From Pegoplata infirma (lineage: Eukaryota > Arthropoda > Insecta > Diptera > Anthomyiidae), in contig OY992537.1 of the NCBI GenBank assembly GCA_963921195.1, positions 77,382,894-77,446,893 on the forward strand: a stretch of DNA of 64,000 nucleotides, in the 5' to 3' direction. The first letter of the stretch is position 1; the number at the start of each line of letters is the position of its first letter. The notes below the pieces were generated by a model that worked only from the letters and a program-made list of their open reading frames with translations, was not told the origin of the DNA and searched no databases. The translations under genes were made by a program, and so were the position numbers. Below, in pieces: positions 23,581-34,200 of this stretch.

Positions 23581-23701
23581 TTTAAATACAATAAAAAAAA
23601 AACTAGGTAAATACCTTAGTTATTTTTGTGTGGTTTTTCATATAATTAGGTATAACTTCGGCGATATCATATAGATTTTTACCAAACCGACATTGTTATC
23701 T

Positions 23702-24408
23702 CCCAGCAAAACTTAGATTACCAAATAAGGTATAAAAAAGGTATAGCATCTCTTATTTTATATATTGCAGCATTGATGATTTTAACAGGCGATGAGACTC
23801 AAAGTAATGCATCCACATTATCACAAAGAATACCAGTAAGGTATAAAATAAGTCATAAATTTATAACGAAGTATACGAGTGAGGTATAAAATATATGATA
23901 TTTTATAGGTTACTAGAAATGAAATAATATAGCATACCAGATGATAATATATAAGGTGTTACGAGTAGTGAAAAAGTAATTTTGTATTAAATTTACTCAC
24001 GTGATTGTAAGTGATTGTAAGTAGATAAAATATGCTCGTGAGTCCCATCTCTAGTTTAAACTTATGCATTTTTTTATAAAACAATTATTTTTTATGTTAT
24101 TGTAATGCATTATGCATCCAATTATAAATAATGCATTATTTCAAACTTTCAAATAATACATAATGTAACCAAATATAAGTCATCCATTATTTAATGTTTA
24201 GAAATAAGTAATAAATATGAAATACATTTTTTCCAATAATCATGCATTACGTAGCAAATTATTAGTAATGCATTATTTTTCACTTTAAAGTAATACGTTG
24301 TGGAACAAATGTTTGGTAAGACATCCTAAAATAATGCTACAAATAAGGTATACACGTTACCTGGTAATGTGTTATATAATCACTACCCATTACCAAAGTT
24401 TTGCTGGG
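23702..24408. mobile_element. CAGCAAAA-type TIR element, copy 3
   Basis: Inverted relative to 5858-6587 and similar along its whole length: 'cccagcaaaacttagatta' at the left and 'taccaaagttttgctggg' at the right. It includes the same truncated hAT end ('cccatctctagtttaaac' near 24043). It is part of the pile inside the hAT at 20019-24982. Confidence 0.85.
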
Positions 24409-24982
24409 CTTTGTTGAGGTTCAGGCTTAAAAGACAAACCATAAAAAAAATATTTGTTACGATTTCTATTTTTGCCGAATTTGTATTTTCTACCTTAAAA
24501 AACGCATTTTTGTCATATGTATGTATGTTATTTCCAAGTAATCTAATGAGTTGATTGGAAAATAGTGGTTGTACGATAAGTTGCAAATAAGATTCTTTTT
24601 AACATGGATTTTATTGCGAGAAGATCGGATTTATTTAAATTACGAATCCGTGAAAAAATGTTTGAATTTTTTTTTTTTTTTTAGAACTAGTGTTTTTAAC
24701 ACAAATAAATTTAAATTTATACTTTCTGCTTATTTAAGCCAAATTATGCACGAAAAAGTTGGAAATATGCACAAAGTATGCATTTGAAACCAAAATATGC
24801 GAAAAATATGAATTTTCACGAAAATTTTTAAAAATATGCATTTTCACCCAAATATGCAAAAATATGCAAAATCAAATCGATGCCATTTTAACTCAAATTT
24901 TTAAGTTCAGAAAGATAATTGGTCGATATCGTTTTTAGACTATCAACAATAAACATGCATTTGCATGGAAATCACATCCCTA

Positions 24983-25465
24983 CTAATTACCAATTGTACA
25001 GTAGTTTTTTTAATATCTTCAAAATACAAAATTCAAAATTGAAAATTTTAATTGCATTTTCAATCAATCTGGTAAGAATTAAATTTTTTTCTGTGTTCCT
25101 TGCAAAACTTTTCAAATAAAATTTAAATTTATTACTTTCATCTTGATTATAGCAAGAGTATTATTAATGTATCAGTTAGTATTACAAAATTTATAATTAT
25201 TTAATTTAAATAAAGTTTCATAAATTAAGTTACCAAGAATATTTAATAGTTTCTTGACCATAAAACATGTTTGCTATTAATTTATGTTCTATGATTATGC
25301 ATGCATACAACACACATATTATTAACATTGGTCAGTAGATTAACCACAGTAGATAGAAAATAAATTGTTATGGTTTTTAAACAAGGTTACAAATATTTTA
25401 ATTATTTGATGTATGTCTAAATAAATATCTTATATTTTGCTTTAAAAGTGCATGATATGTTTAAA
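24983..25465. other. AT-rich DNA, no gene recognised
   Basis: Beyond the 8-bp target duplication the sequence is plain AT-rich DNA. No repeat boundary is seen until 25466. Confidence 0.4.
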
Positions 25466-26367
25466 CACTGTGCTACAACAAAAATATTCTGCATATTTTT
25501 AAAAATTCATATTAAAATTTGAGTTGGTTGGAGTGGATAGAGTACGGAGGCTTTTATAGTACAAGTACAAAACTCCCAGAATTGGAGGGTATTAAATTGT
25601 TCCGAAGAAATGTTTAGACGTAAAAATTAATGGCGGTCGGTCTTGGGAATTTCCTCTCTATGACGAACCATTAGAGCAGTAGAAATGATTATAAGATTGG
25701 AAAATTACAATAAAATTAAAAAATTAAAAATAGTAATAATCGTTATCCCACGATCAAAAAAGTCAAAGAGTACATACATTTTCAAAAATGAGATTTAAAT
25801 TTTAAAACTTAAAAATCGCATACTAAATCACTTTTAAGAATTTTTTGGATTTTTTTTTTTTTTAAATTACGTAAAAAAACAAAAATTTTGAAAAAAAAAA
25901 AATTTGAAATTTGGACCATTATTGAAGAAGTTATGAGTAAAAGAATTTTGAGTAAGGGAACAAACTACCAATTTTAAAAAATTTGATATCTTTTTAACGG
26001 GTCATCAAAAAAATCTGAAAATTTACCACGAAGGAGTTTTTGAAGTGTGCTAAAAACTGTCAACAAATTTGAAAAATCTAAAAAAAAAAAAATTCAAATT
26101 GTCCGATTTGACGTGGAATGTCCCATATATACACTACTACGATTTAATTTCAAAGTGAAAACTATTCTTGTCCATACCTTCAAATATCCTAAAATCTATA
26201 CACAAATTTTTCTGTTCGGCAATTAAAAAAAAAAAAACAATAAAACAATTTCTTTAATATTGGTTGAAAAAATACATATAGTTTTGGTTTTATTTTTTTA
26301 GGGAACGTTAGGTTCTAAGTTTGAATAAATTTGCATCTTATACATTAATATTTCAAATAACTCCACC

Positions 26368-26385
26368 CCAGCGCCACCTATCGGG
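26368..26385 (-). promoter_or_regulatory. Drosophila-CTCF-like motif 1
   Basis: On the minus strand the site reads 'ataggtggcgctgg'. It contains AGGTGGCGC, the core consensus known for fly CTCF. The sequence match is good but binding is inference, and the motif lies inside a transposable element. Confidence 0.35.
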
Positions 26386-26486
26386 TCGATTCATAAATAT
26401 TTTTTTTTTTTTTTGACGAAACATACATATAATCTGAAGTACTGTCCAATCGTACTTAATATAAGAATTTGTTTAAAAGCTTAATA

Positions 26487-26503
26487 CCAGCGCCATCTAC
26501 CGG
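26487..26503 (-). promoter_or_regulatory. Drosophila-CTCF-like motif 2
   Basis: On the minus strand this reads 'ccggtagatggcgctgg', with AGATGGCGC, another accepted form of the fly CTCF core. It has the same orientation as motif 1, 119 bp away. Confidence 0.35.
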
Positions 26504-26996
26504 TAGCATATGAAAATAAAAAGCATAAAATCTTGAACCGTATCTATGGTGTAATTCTTAGTTGGATAGATCTCATAGTAACAATTGCACACACGATTTT
26601 ATATATGACGATATGGCATTGCTCTTTGGCACTTTTTTGGGTAACCCTGTTGTGAAACTGGGTATTTCAAATTATAATTTTCTGATAGCCTACGTCCTCT
26701 ACTATGTTTTCTCAATTTAACTTTTATTGATCAGACAAATAGCTTAGGAGATATAATTTTTTGAACACCAGAATGGTAATTTGTGCGTCTCAGCCAATTT
26801 TAAGCCGATTGTCAATTTTTTGGTTTTATTGAAGTTGTAATTTAAAAATTTCGGGTTTTCAACACATTTTCTAATAAAAAAAAATACTAAACGAAGAAAA
26901 ATATGAGTACTTCCATACTCTATAGACCACAACCAACTTGAAATTTCAATTGAGAACTCCTGCATATTTTTTTTTTTTTACTTTTGTAGCACAGTG

Positions 26997-27409
26997 TTAT
27001 TTTATCCTATTTCAGCCCTTAATTAATAAATTCTTAATTATTGTGGTTTCTTTTGCCATTTTGGATTTCATTTTGTGTGAAACTTAATTGTTTCTTAATA
27101 AATAAAGTTGGCTCAAATTACAATCGTTAATTAATGAAAAAATTATTTGTAATGCGAGGATACTTAAATGTAATTTAAAGAGATCAACTTATTTAAAAAG
27201 TTAAAAAATATGGTTTTTAGGAAAAATCTGAATAAAAACCAAACAAGCAGGAACATTGCCAAAAGCAAAAACACGTATCAACTTAATCTTATTAAATATA
27301 GTACTTTTGTTTTGGAAAATACAGTACTTTTCCCGTTATCGATTGATCTGAAATCTTATATCCCGTGACTAAAAAGAAACAATAAACCAAACGATACCGT
27401 CATGATATC
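26997..27409. other. AT-rich spacer
   Basis: Nothing recognised between the two TIR elements. Confidence 0.4.
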
Positions 27410-28593
27410 TACACTCAAAATAATAACTCTGTTAAAATACAGAAAAACTCTGCTAATTTAACAGAGTACACCATACTTTTCCAGCTAACAACATTTCTTG
27501 GTAATTTTACTAAAAAACTCTGTAAAATGATTTTGACAGAAAAAATCTGTTAATGTACAGAGTTTATAGTAAAATATTGGTTAAATATGAAAGCTTTTTT
27601 ACAGAGAAAACTCTGTAATTTTACCATAAAACTCTGTAAAATGATTTGGACAAAAAAAAAACTGTTAATTTACAGAGTTTCTAGTAAAATATTGGTTAAA
27701 TAAACCACCATTTAGCAAGGAAAACTATGAAATGTACATATCGTCACCTAAAATGCAAAAGGCCCTAACTAACATTTTATTAATTTTACAGGAGAAGCAA
27801 AAAACAGTATTGAATGATATTTTAAATTTGTTAATAACTTTGTTGTTTTTTCATGAATTTGGCTAAAATTTTGTAAGGACGTTCTTTTAATTAATATGAA
27901 TCAAAATCAATCAAAAAATATTAAAAAAGTTTTTTTTAGTAACATCCATTGGCGTTTGCCCAAAATCACATATTGTTAAATTTTGGCTATAAAATCGCAA
28001 ATTTTTATTATGCAGCCCTAATTTTTTGTGGAGACGTGTATGTTGATAAAATAATCCAGAACCAATCAAAAAACTGATTTTGAATTTTTTGTAAGTTAGG
28101 GCCTTTTGCATTTTAGGTGACGATATATTTGATGCAAAAAAAAAATTACAGAAAAAACTCTGTAAATTTACAGAGTTTAGTTAAATGCATGTTATTTTGT
28201 AAAATTTTTATAAGATTTCTGAAAAATAAATTTTGATAACTTTTTTTGCTACTTTTTTAACTTTTTCTCAAAAAAAAAAATTACAGATAAAATTTTGATG
28301 TTTGGTAACAAAAACAAAAACTACTCAAAACAGAAAACTTTTTTGGTTATAAAAAAATACGAAGTATTTTGCTTAGATCTGTATTTTAGCAGAAAACTCT
28401 GTTAGTTATCTGTAAAATTAAGAGTACAAAGTAAAAAGTAATATAACAGAGGAAACTTTGTTTTTTTGTCACAACAAAATACAAAGTTTTTTCTTTAAAT
28501 CTGTATTTTGACAGAAAACTCTGTCAAATATCTGTTGAATTGAGATTACAGTCATTTTACAGAGTATTTTACAGAGTTATTATTATGAGTGTA
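27410..28593. mobile_element. CACTC-type TIR element with ACAGAG subterminal repeats
   Basis: Ends 'tacactcaaaataataactc' and 'gagttattattatgagtgta' are inverted, with TA at both edges (possible TA target duplication). More than a dozen 'ctctgt' or 'acagag' words, mostly as 'aactctgtaaa', fill both sides. Such dense subterminal repeats usually bind the transposase (inference). The element is split by 27738-28126. Confidence 0.82.
27738..28126. mobile_element. Nested MITE with 33-bp inverted ends
   Basis: 'atatcgtcacctaaaatgca' and its mirror 'tgcattttaggtgacgatat' bound a 389-bp element, with pairing continuing through 'aaaggccctaact'. The ends are almost perfect, suggesting a recent insertion into the ACAGAG-rich host element. 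Confidence 0.85.
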
Positions 28594-28977
28594 GGCAATA
28601 TCACCTTATTATCACATATTATACGAAAACATTCTTAATGTACCTTTCCTTATGATATCGTTTTTCTAAAAAATATCGATAATTCAAGTCATAACGATAG
28701 TAAAATCGCCATTTTCCAGAATTTATCGAAAAACTATCGTTATTTCAGGCGAACACGATATCGCTTCTATTTAAAAATAAATACGATTGCAAAATCGTCT
28801 TAATTCAAAAATGGTATCATAATTTTTATTTAAATTTAATTTTTTGTTTTTTTTTTTTGTTTTTGTCACTGAAAGTTTTTATTACGAAAAAACTTTCAGT
28901 GACATCGTTAATAAAATTATGGAGATTTAATATTTAGAAACAAAAAAAAATTAAAAAATAAAAATTAAAAAAATATT
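28594..28977. other. TATCGATA-like cluster and a perfect short hairpin
   Basis: 28655-28800 has repeated 'tatcg' and 'cgata' words, including one exact TATCGATA near 28673 (the DRE consensus, which may be chance). 28867-28905 is a hairpin with 15-bp arms 'gtcactgaaagtttt' and 'aaaactttcagtgac'. Confidence 0.5.
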
Positions 28978-29250
28978 GGAATGTCCTTTTCGCCTGTCAA
29001 GAACACCATGGATTTCCAAAACCAAAAATTTTCACTGAAGCTTAGAAGGTCCTATTAACGCTGTTAAAATTTCAGAGAGAAGTTGTTTCGTGTTGTCGAA
29101 CAATAAATTTTCAAAATTGGTGATAAACTTTTAAAATTTATTGCTCAACAATACGCAAAAACACCTCTATGAAATTTTATTTTTTTAAAAGGACATTCTA
29201 AACTTAAATACAAAATTTAGTTTTTGGAAATCCATGGAAAAAGGACATTC
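28978..29250. repeat. Small foldback element
   Basis: 'gaatgtcctttt' and 'ccatggatttcc' on the left mirror 'ggaaatccatgg' and 'aaggacattc' on the right. 'aaattttcaaaattgg' words and 'tgttgtcgaacaataaat' pair with 'atttattgctcaacaa' inside. The element is non-coding. Confidence 0.7.
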
Positions 29251-29313
29251 AAATATAGATTTTAAAATTTTTTGTTGAAATTTAAAAAAAAAATAATTTT
29301 TTTTTTTTTTAAA

Positions 29314-29640
29314 CCCAGCAAAAACATGGTAATTAGTTGTGAAAAGTAATCATTTCCAAGCACATTATTTATAATGAGTACCTATTACCATTAACATTAT
29401 TTTAAGCCCAAAAGTAAATACTTTTTAGTAATATGTTAACAAAGCACTTCTAAGTAACATCTCCTTGCACTTGCAGTTTTTAACCTTTACACATCTTAAA
29501 AAGTAATTAAAAAATTAATAAAAATTACGTATTTTTTAAGTTTTAGTAAAAACAAGTAAAATTTCAAATGTTTTAATTTACTAATTACTTTACTTCTTAT
29601 TGGTAATGGGTTTTTACTCCTTATTAGTAATCCGAGTCTG
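29314..29640. mobile_element. Partial CAGCAAAA-type element (one end)
   Basis: Starts 'cccagcaaaaacatggtaat' and continues with 'attac' and 'agtaat' words typical of the family interior. No opposite terminus was found before the sequence changes character near 29640. Confidence 0.5.
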
Positions 29641-30535
29641 TGAGGTCTTCGGCTTTAAAAACATATCTACTTGAGGTTTGCTATAAATTTCCAACTGACC
29701 TTTTCATTTTTTCTTTGTTTTATTTTACCATTTCAAATATTCAAATTTTTGAAAATGTTAAATTTAAATGTTTGACGTCTGGGAAATAAATTTCAAATTA
29801 TTTCAAATAAAAATTTCATTGTGAATTTGTGTGAGGAAGCGACCAGAACAGAAAATTTAAAAAAAAATATTTTAATTTGACATTTGGGAAATAGGTTTAC
29901 AATTTTGCGAGGAGTTTGTTCAATCGTTATTAAATCAACTTTGTCTGGTACAGGAGACTGTTTGGAAATAAGGAAGGATTTTCGCGCTTTGGGATAAAGA
30001 GGAGGAAAATCTCAATGAAATTTTTTTTACATAGATTCCCAGTTAGTTGGAAACGTTCAGTAGCGATTGAGGATTGTGGGACATTGGATGAGTGAAGGGC
30101 CAAGTTAAGACGGTAGTGGTTGCAAGGACCTAGGTCTACGTGTTAAAATTCAGTACCTCGTGTCAGAATATTACATCGATGGTCGTTGGGAAAGTTGTTA
30201 AGGCATTCAACGAATATTCACTCGATCCAGGAAACATTTTACAACGGTTATCCATCGGGCTGCTTACATTCATTAATACGGTCCGTTTTCTTTTAGCTAA
30301 TTTGACATCGCGAAAGCGGGAAAAGTTTCGGAAGATTTTCTATTCCTGAATTTGTGCTTTCAAAGCAAAAATCATATAAACGTCATTATCGTTTTTTTTT
30401 TTTTTTTTTTCAAAGTTAATTTTTTTTTGTTTGTGAAGTGTCACAAATTGTGTTTCTTTTAATTTGTTTAAAAATTTAATTTTGTCAGTTTGTTTACATT
30501 TATGATTTTAACGTTTACAATTTGGAATATTTTTT
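29641..30535. other. Less repetitive DNA with one open stretch
   Basis: 29930-30350 is less AT-biased than its surroundings. A plus-strand open frame at 30140-30349 (69 codons, opening with GTG, no ATG near its start) has mixed composition ('NEYSLDPGNILQRL' near its middle) but no family I recognise. It could be a decayed exon or transposon piece. The last 180 bases are T-rich and end at a mini-me. Confidence 0.3.
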
Positions 30536-30671
30536 TTATACCCTCCACTCTAGTGATAGAGGGTATATATAAGTTTGTCATTCCGTTTGTAACACCTCGA
30601 AATATTGGTCTAGGACCCCATAAAGTATATATATTCATGATCCTCGATCGATTTTAAGACGATCTAGCGAT

Positions 30672-30736
30672 GTCCGTCCGTCCGTCCGTCCGTCCGTCCG
30701 TCCGTCCGTCCGTCTGTCCGTCTGTCTGTCTGTCTG
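30672..30736 (+). repeat. (GTCY)n microsatellite of mini-me copy 3
   Basis: About sixteen GTCC or GTCT units, the longest such tract in the window. It follows the conserved core 'gacgatctagcgat' and is an integral part of mini-me elements rather than an independent microsatellite. Confidence 0.9.
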
Positions 30737-31266
30737 TTGAAAACACGCTAACTTTTGAAAGACTTAACGGAGGCTCCTGAAGTTTGGCATATATGTTGGC
30801 CATTTACCTGGTCAGGTTGGTATTGCAATCCTGCGAAATCGGTCAAGTGGTTCAAAAGTTATGAGCAAAAGACTGAATTTCGGCAAGGGTTTTTCGTGAA
30901 TTTTTGAGATAAAAAGCACTATAACTTTCGAAAAGCAATTCTGAGGATGCTGAAGCTTGGCATATATATTTTGCGTTCCTCCAGCCTCGTTCGTATTGAA
31001 TTTCAGCGAAATCGGTCCAGTGGTTCAAAAGTTATTAGCAAAACCGTGAATTTCAGATTAGCTTCACCTAAAATTCACGTGTTGAAAACCCGTTAAACCT
31101 GTTTTAAAAACATTGGTAAGTCACAAACATATTTTACAACGTATTTTTGTCACTCAAAAATATTTTTATACCAAAACAAAAAAAAAGTACACTCGAAAAA
31201 AATTTTACACTAAAAAAAAATTTTACACTCAAAAAAAAAAACAATTAGTAAATTATTTTTTTTTTT

Positions 31267-34200
31267 TATTAATTGTGTTTATATATTGTTGGACTGTATA
31301 TTTTATAACTGAATTTTTATTTAGTTCGGTTTGAGTCCATATTAATTATTTCTGAGAAATAATAATTGTTGTACAATGAGAAAATCTGAAAAAAATCAAG
31401 TGACAACACAGGCTAAGTGGAGATGTCGACAGCTTTCGGAAGATGCCACCCTTCCATCATCAGCACTCCTTCGATTGCCACACACTTAATGTGTGTCAGA
31501 TTAAAATTAGCCATTTAAATGAAACTTTTGAAGAAATTAAGAATTGGAATTACTCCTCTTTGTGTTGAATAACCCCTATTCACCATTAATTCGTGTTGTA
31601 TTCATTTGGCAGAAACTTAATCCATCTTAACTTTTAACAGAGTTGTATTTTTCCCATTGTTAACCCTTAGTAGGACTTTTCAAATCTTGAAAAATGTCCG
31701 TTAGGTTTGAATTTTTGTTTCATATTTCTAATTCTTAGAAATATTACTAAATTGCAATGTACCTTATGAGTTTTGTATTAATTGTGTTTATATATTGTTG
31801 GACTGTATATTTTATAACTGAATTTTTATTTAGTTCGGTTTGAGTCCATATTAATTATTTCTGAGAAATAATAATTGTTGTACAATGAGAAAATCTGAAA
31901 AAAATCAAGTGACAACACAGGCTAAGTGGAGATGTCGACAGCTTTCGGAAGATGCCACCCTTCCATCATCAGCACTCCTTCGATTGCCACACACTTAATG
32001 TGTGTCAGATTAAAATTAGCCATTTAAATGAAACTTTTGAAGAAATTAAGAATTGGAATTACTCCTCTTTGTGTTGAATAACCCCTATTCACCATTAATT
32101 CGTGTTGTATTCATTTGGCAGAAACTTAATCCATCTTAACTTTTAACAGAGTTGTATTTTTCCCATTGTTAACCCTTAGTAGGACTTTTCAAATCTTGAA
32201 AAATGTCCGTTAGGTTTGAATTTTTGTTTCATATTTCTAATTCTTAGAAATATTACTAAATTGCAATGTACCTTATGAGTTTTGTATTAATTGTGTTTAT
32301 ATATTGTTGGACTGTATATTTTATAACTGAATTTTTATTTAGTTCGGTTTGAGTCCATATTAATTATTTCTGAGAAATAATAATTGTTGTACAATGAGAA
32401 AATCTGAAAAAAATCAAGTGACAACACAGGCTAAGTGGAGATGTCGACAGCTTTCGGAAGATGCCACCCTTCCATCATCAGCACTCCTTCGATTGCCACA
32501 CACTTAATGTGTGTCAGATTAAAATTAGCCATTTAAATGAAACTTTTGAAGAAATTAAGAATTGGAATTACTCCTCTTTGTGTTGAATAACCCCTATTCA
32601 CCATTAATTCGTGTTGTATTCATTTGGCAGAAACTTAATCCATCTTAACTTTTAACAGAGTTGTATTTTTCCCATTGTTAACCCTTAGTAGGACTTTTCA
32701 AATCTTGAAAAATGTCCGTTAGGTTTGAATTTTTGTTTCATATTTCTAATTCTTAGAAATATTACTAAATTGCAATGTACCTTATGAGTTTTGTATTAAT
32801 TGTGTTTATATATTGTTGGACTGTATATTTTATAACTGAATTTTTATTTAGTTCGGTTTGAGTCCATATTAATTATTTCTGAGAAATAATAATTGTTGTA
32901 CAATGAGAAAATCTGAAAAAAATCAAGTGACAACACAGGCTAAGTGGAGATGTCGACAGCTTTCGGAAGATGCCACCCTTCCATCATCAGCACTCCTTCG
33001 ATTGCCACACACTTAATGTGTGTCAGATTAAAATTAGCCATTTAAATGAAACTTTTGAAGAAATTAAGAATTGGAATTACTCCTCTTTGTGTTGAATAAC
33101 CCCTATTCACCATTAATTCGTGTTGTATTCATTTGGCAGAAACTTAATCCATCTTAACTTTTAACAGAGTTGTATTTTTCCCATTGTTAACCCTTAGTAG
33201 GACTTTTCAAATCTTGAAAAATGTCCGTTAGGTTTGAATTTTTGTTTCATATTTCTAATTCTTAGAAATATTACTAAATTGCAATGTACCTTATGAGTTT
33301 TGTATTAATTGTGTTTATATATTGTTGGACTGTATATTTTATAACTGAATTTTTATTTAGTTCGGTTTGAGTCCATATTAATTATTTCTGAGAAATAATA
33401 ATTGTTGTACAATGAGAAAATCTGAAAAAAATCAAGTGACAACACAGGCTAAGTGGAGATGTCGACAGCTTTCGGAAGATGCCACCCTTCCATCATCAGC
33501 ACTCCTTCGATTGCCACACACTTAATGTGTGTCAGATTAAAATTAGCCATTTAAATGAAACTTTTGAAGAAATTAAGAATTGGAATTACTCCTCTTTGTG
33601 TTGAATAACCCCTATTCACCATTAATTCGTGTTGTATTCATTTGGCAGAAACTTAATCCATCTTAACTTTTAACAGAGTTGTATTTTTCCCATTGTTAAC
33701 CCTTAGTAGGACTTTTCAAATCTTGAAAAATGTCCGTTAGGTTTGAATTTTTGTTTCATATTTCTAATTCTTAGAAATATTACTAAATTGCAATGTACCT
33801 TATGAGTTTTGTATTAATTGTGTTTATATATTGTTGGACTGTATATTTTATAACTGAATTTTTATTTAGTTCGGTTTGAGTCCATATTAATTATTTCTGA
33901 GAAATAATAATTGTTGTACAATGAGAAAATCTGAAAAAAATCAAGTGACAACACAGGCTAAGTGGAGATGTCGACAGCTTTCGGAAGATGCCACCCTTCC
34001 ATCATCAGCACTCCTTCGATTGCCACACACTTAATGTGTGTCAGATTAAAATTAGCCATTTAAATGAAACTTTTGAAGAAATTAAGAATTGGAATTACTC
34101 CTCTTTGTGTTGAATAACCCCTATTCACCATTAATTCTTGTTGTATTCATTTGGCAGAAACTTAATCCATCTTAACTTTTAACAGAGTTGTATTTTTCCC

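Larger units (their letters stand above)
20019..24982. mobile_element. hAT-type MITE (TAGGGATG family), copy 2, expanded by nested insertions
   Basis: The left 170 bp ('aggatgagattttcatgcac' onward) and the right 240 bp (to 'aaatcacatcccta') match the intact copy at 7829-8437. The flanks CAAATTAC (20011-20018) and CTAATTAC (24983-24990) are the 8-bp duplication with one mismatch. An element of about 0.6 kb has therefore grown to 5 kb by taking in FB1, a 'gagctc' foldback, an FB9 fragment with a mini-me, a second mini-me, an ACACCGTCC foldback and a CAGCAAAA element. Confidence 0.82.
25466..26996. mobile_element. Long TIR element with CACTGTGCTACA ends
   Basis: 'cactgtgctacaac' at the left mirrors 'gtagcacagtg' at the right. 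Pairing resumes with 'gagttggttggagtgg' against 'ccacaaccaactt', so the terminal repeat is about 110 bp. No transposase frame is visible in 1.5 kb. The target duplication is unclear. Two GCGCCA(C/T)CTA motifs lie inside (26368 and 26487). Confidence 0.7.

Noticed and set aside
28655..28800. DRE (TATCGATA) promoter cluster
   Set aside because: Only one exact site, no adjacent gene or promoter elements, and repetitive surroundings.
30140..30349. 69-codon plus-strand open frame of mixed composition
   Set aside because: Opens with GTG, has no recognised homology or splice context; kept only as a note under the surrounding stretch.
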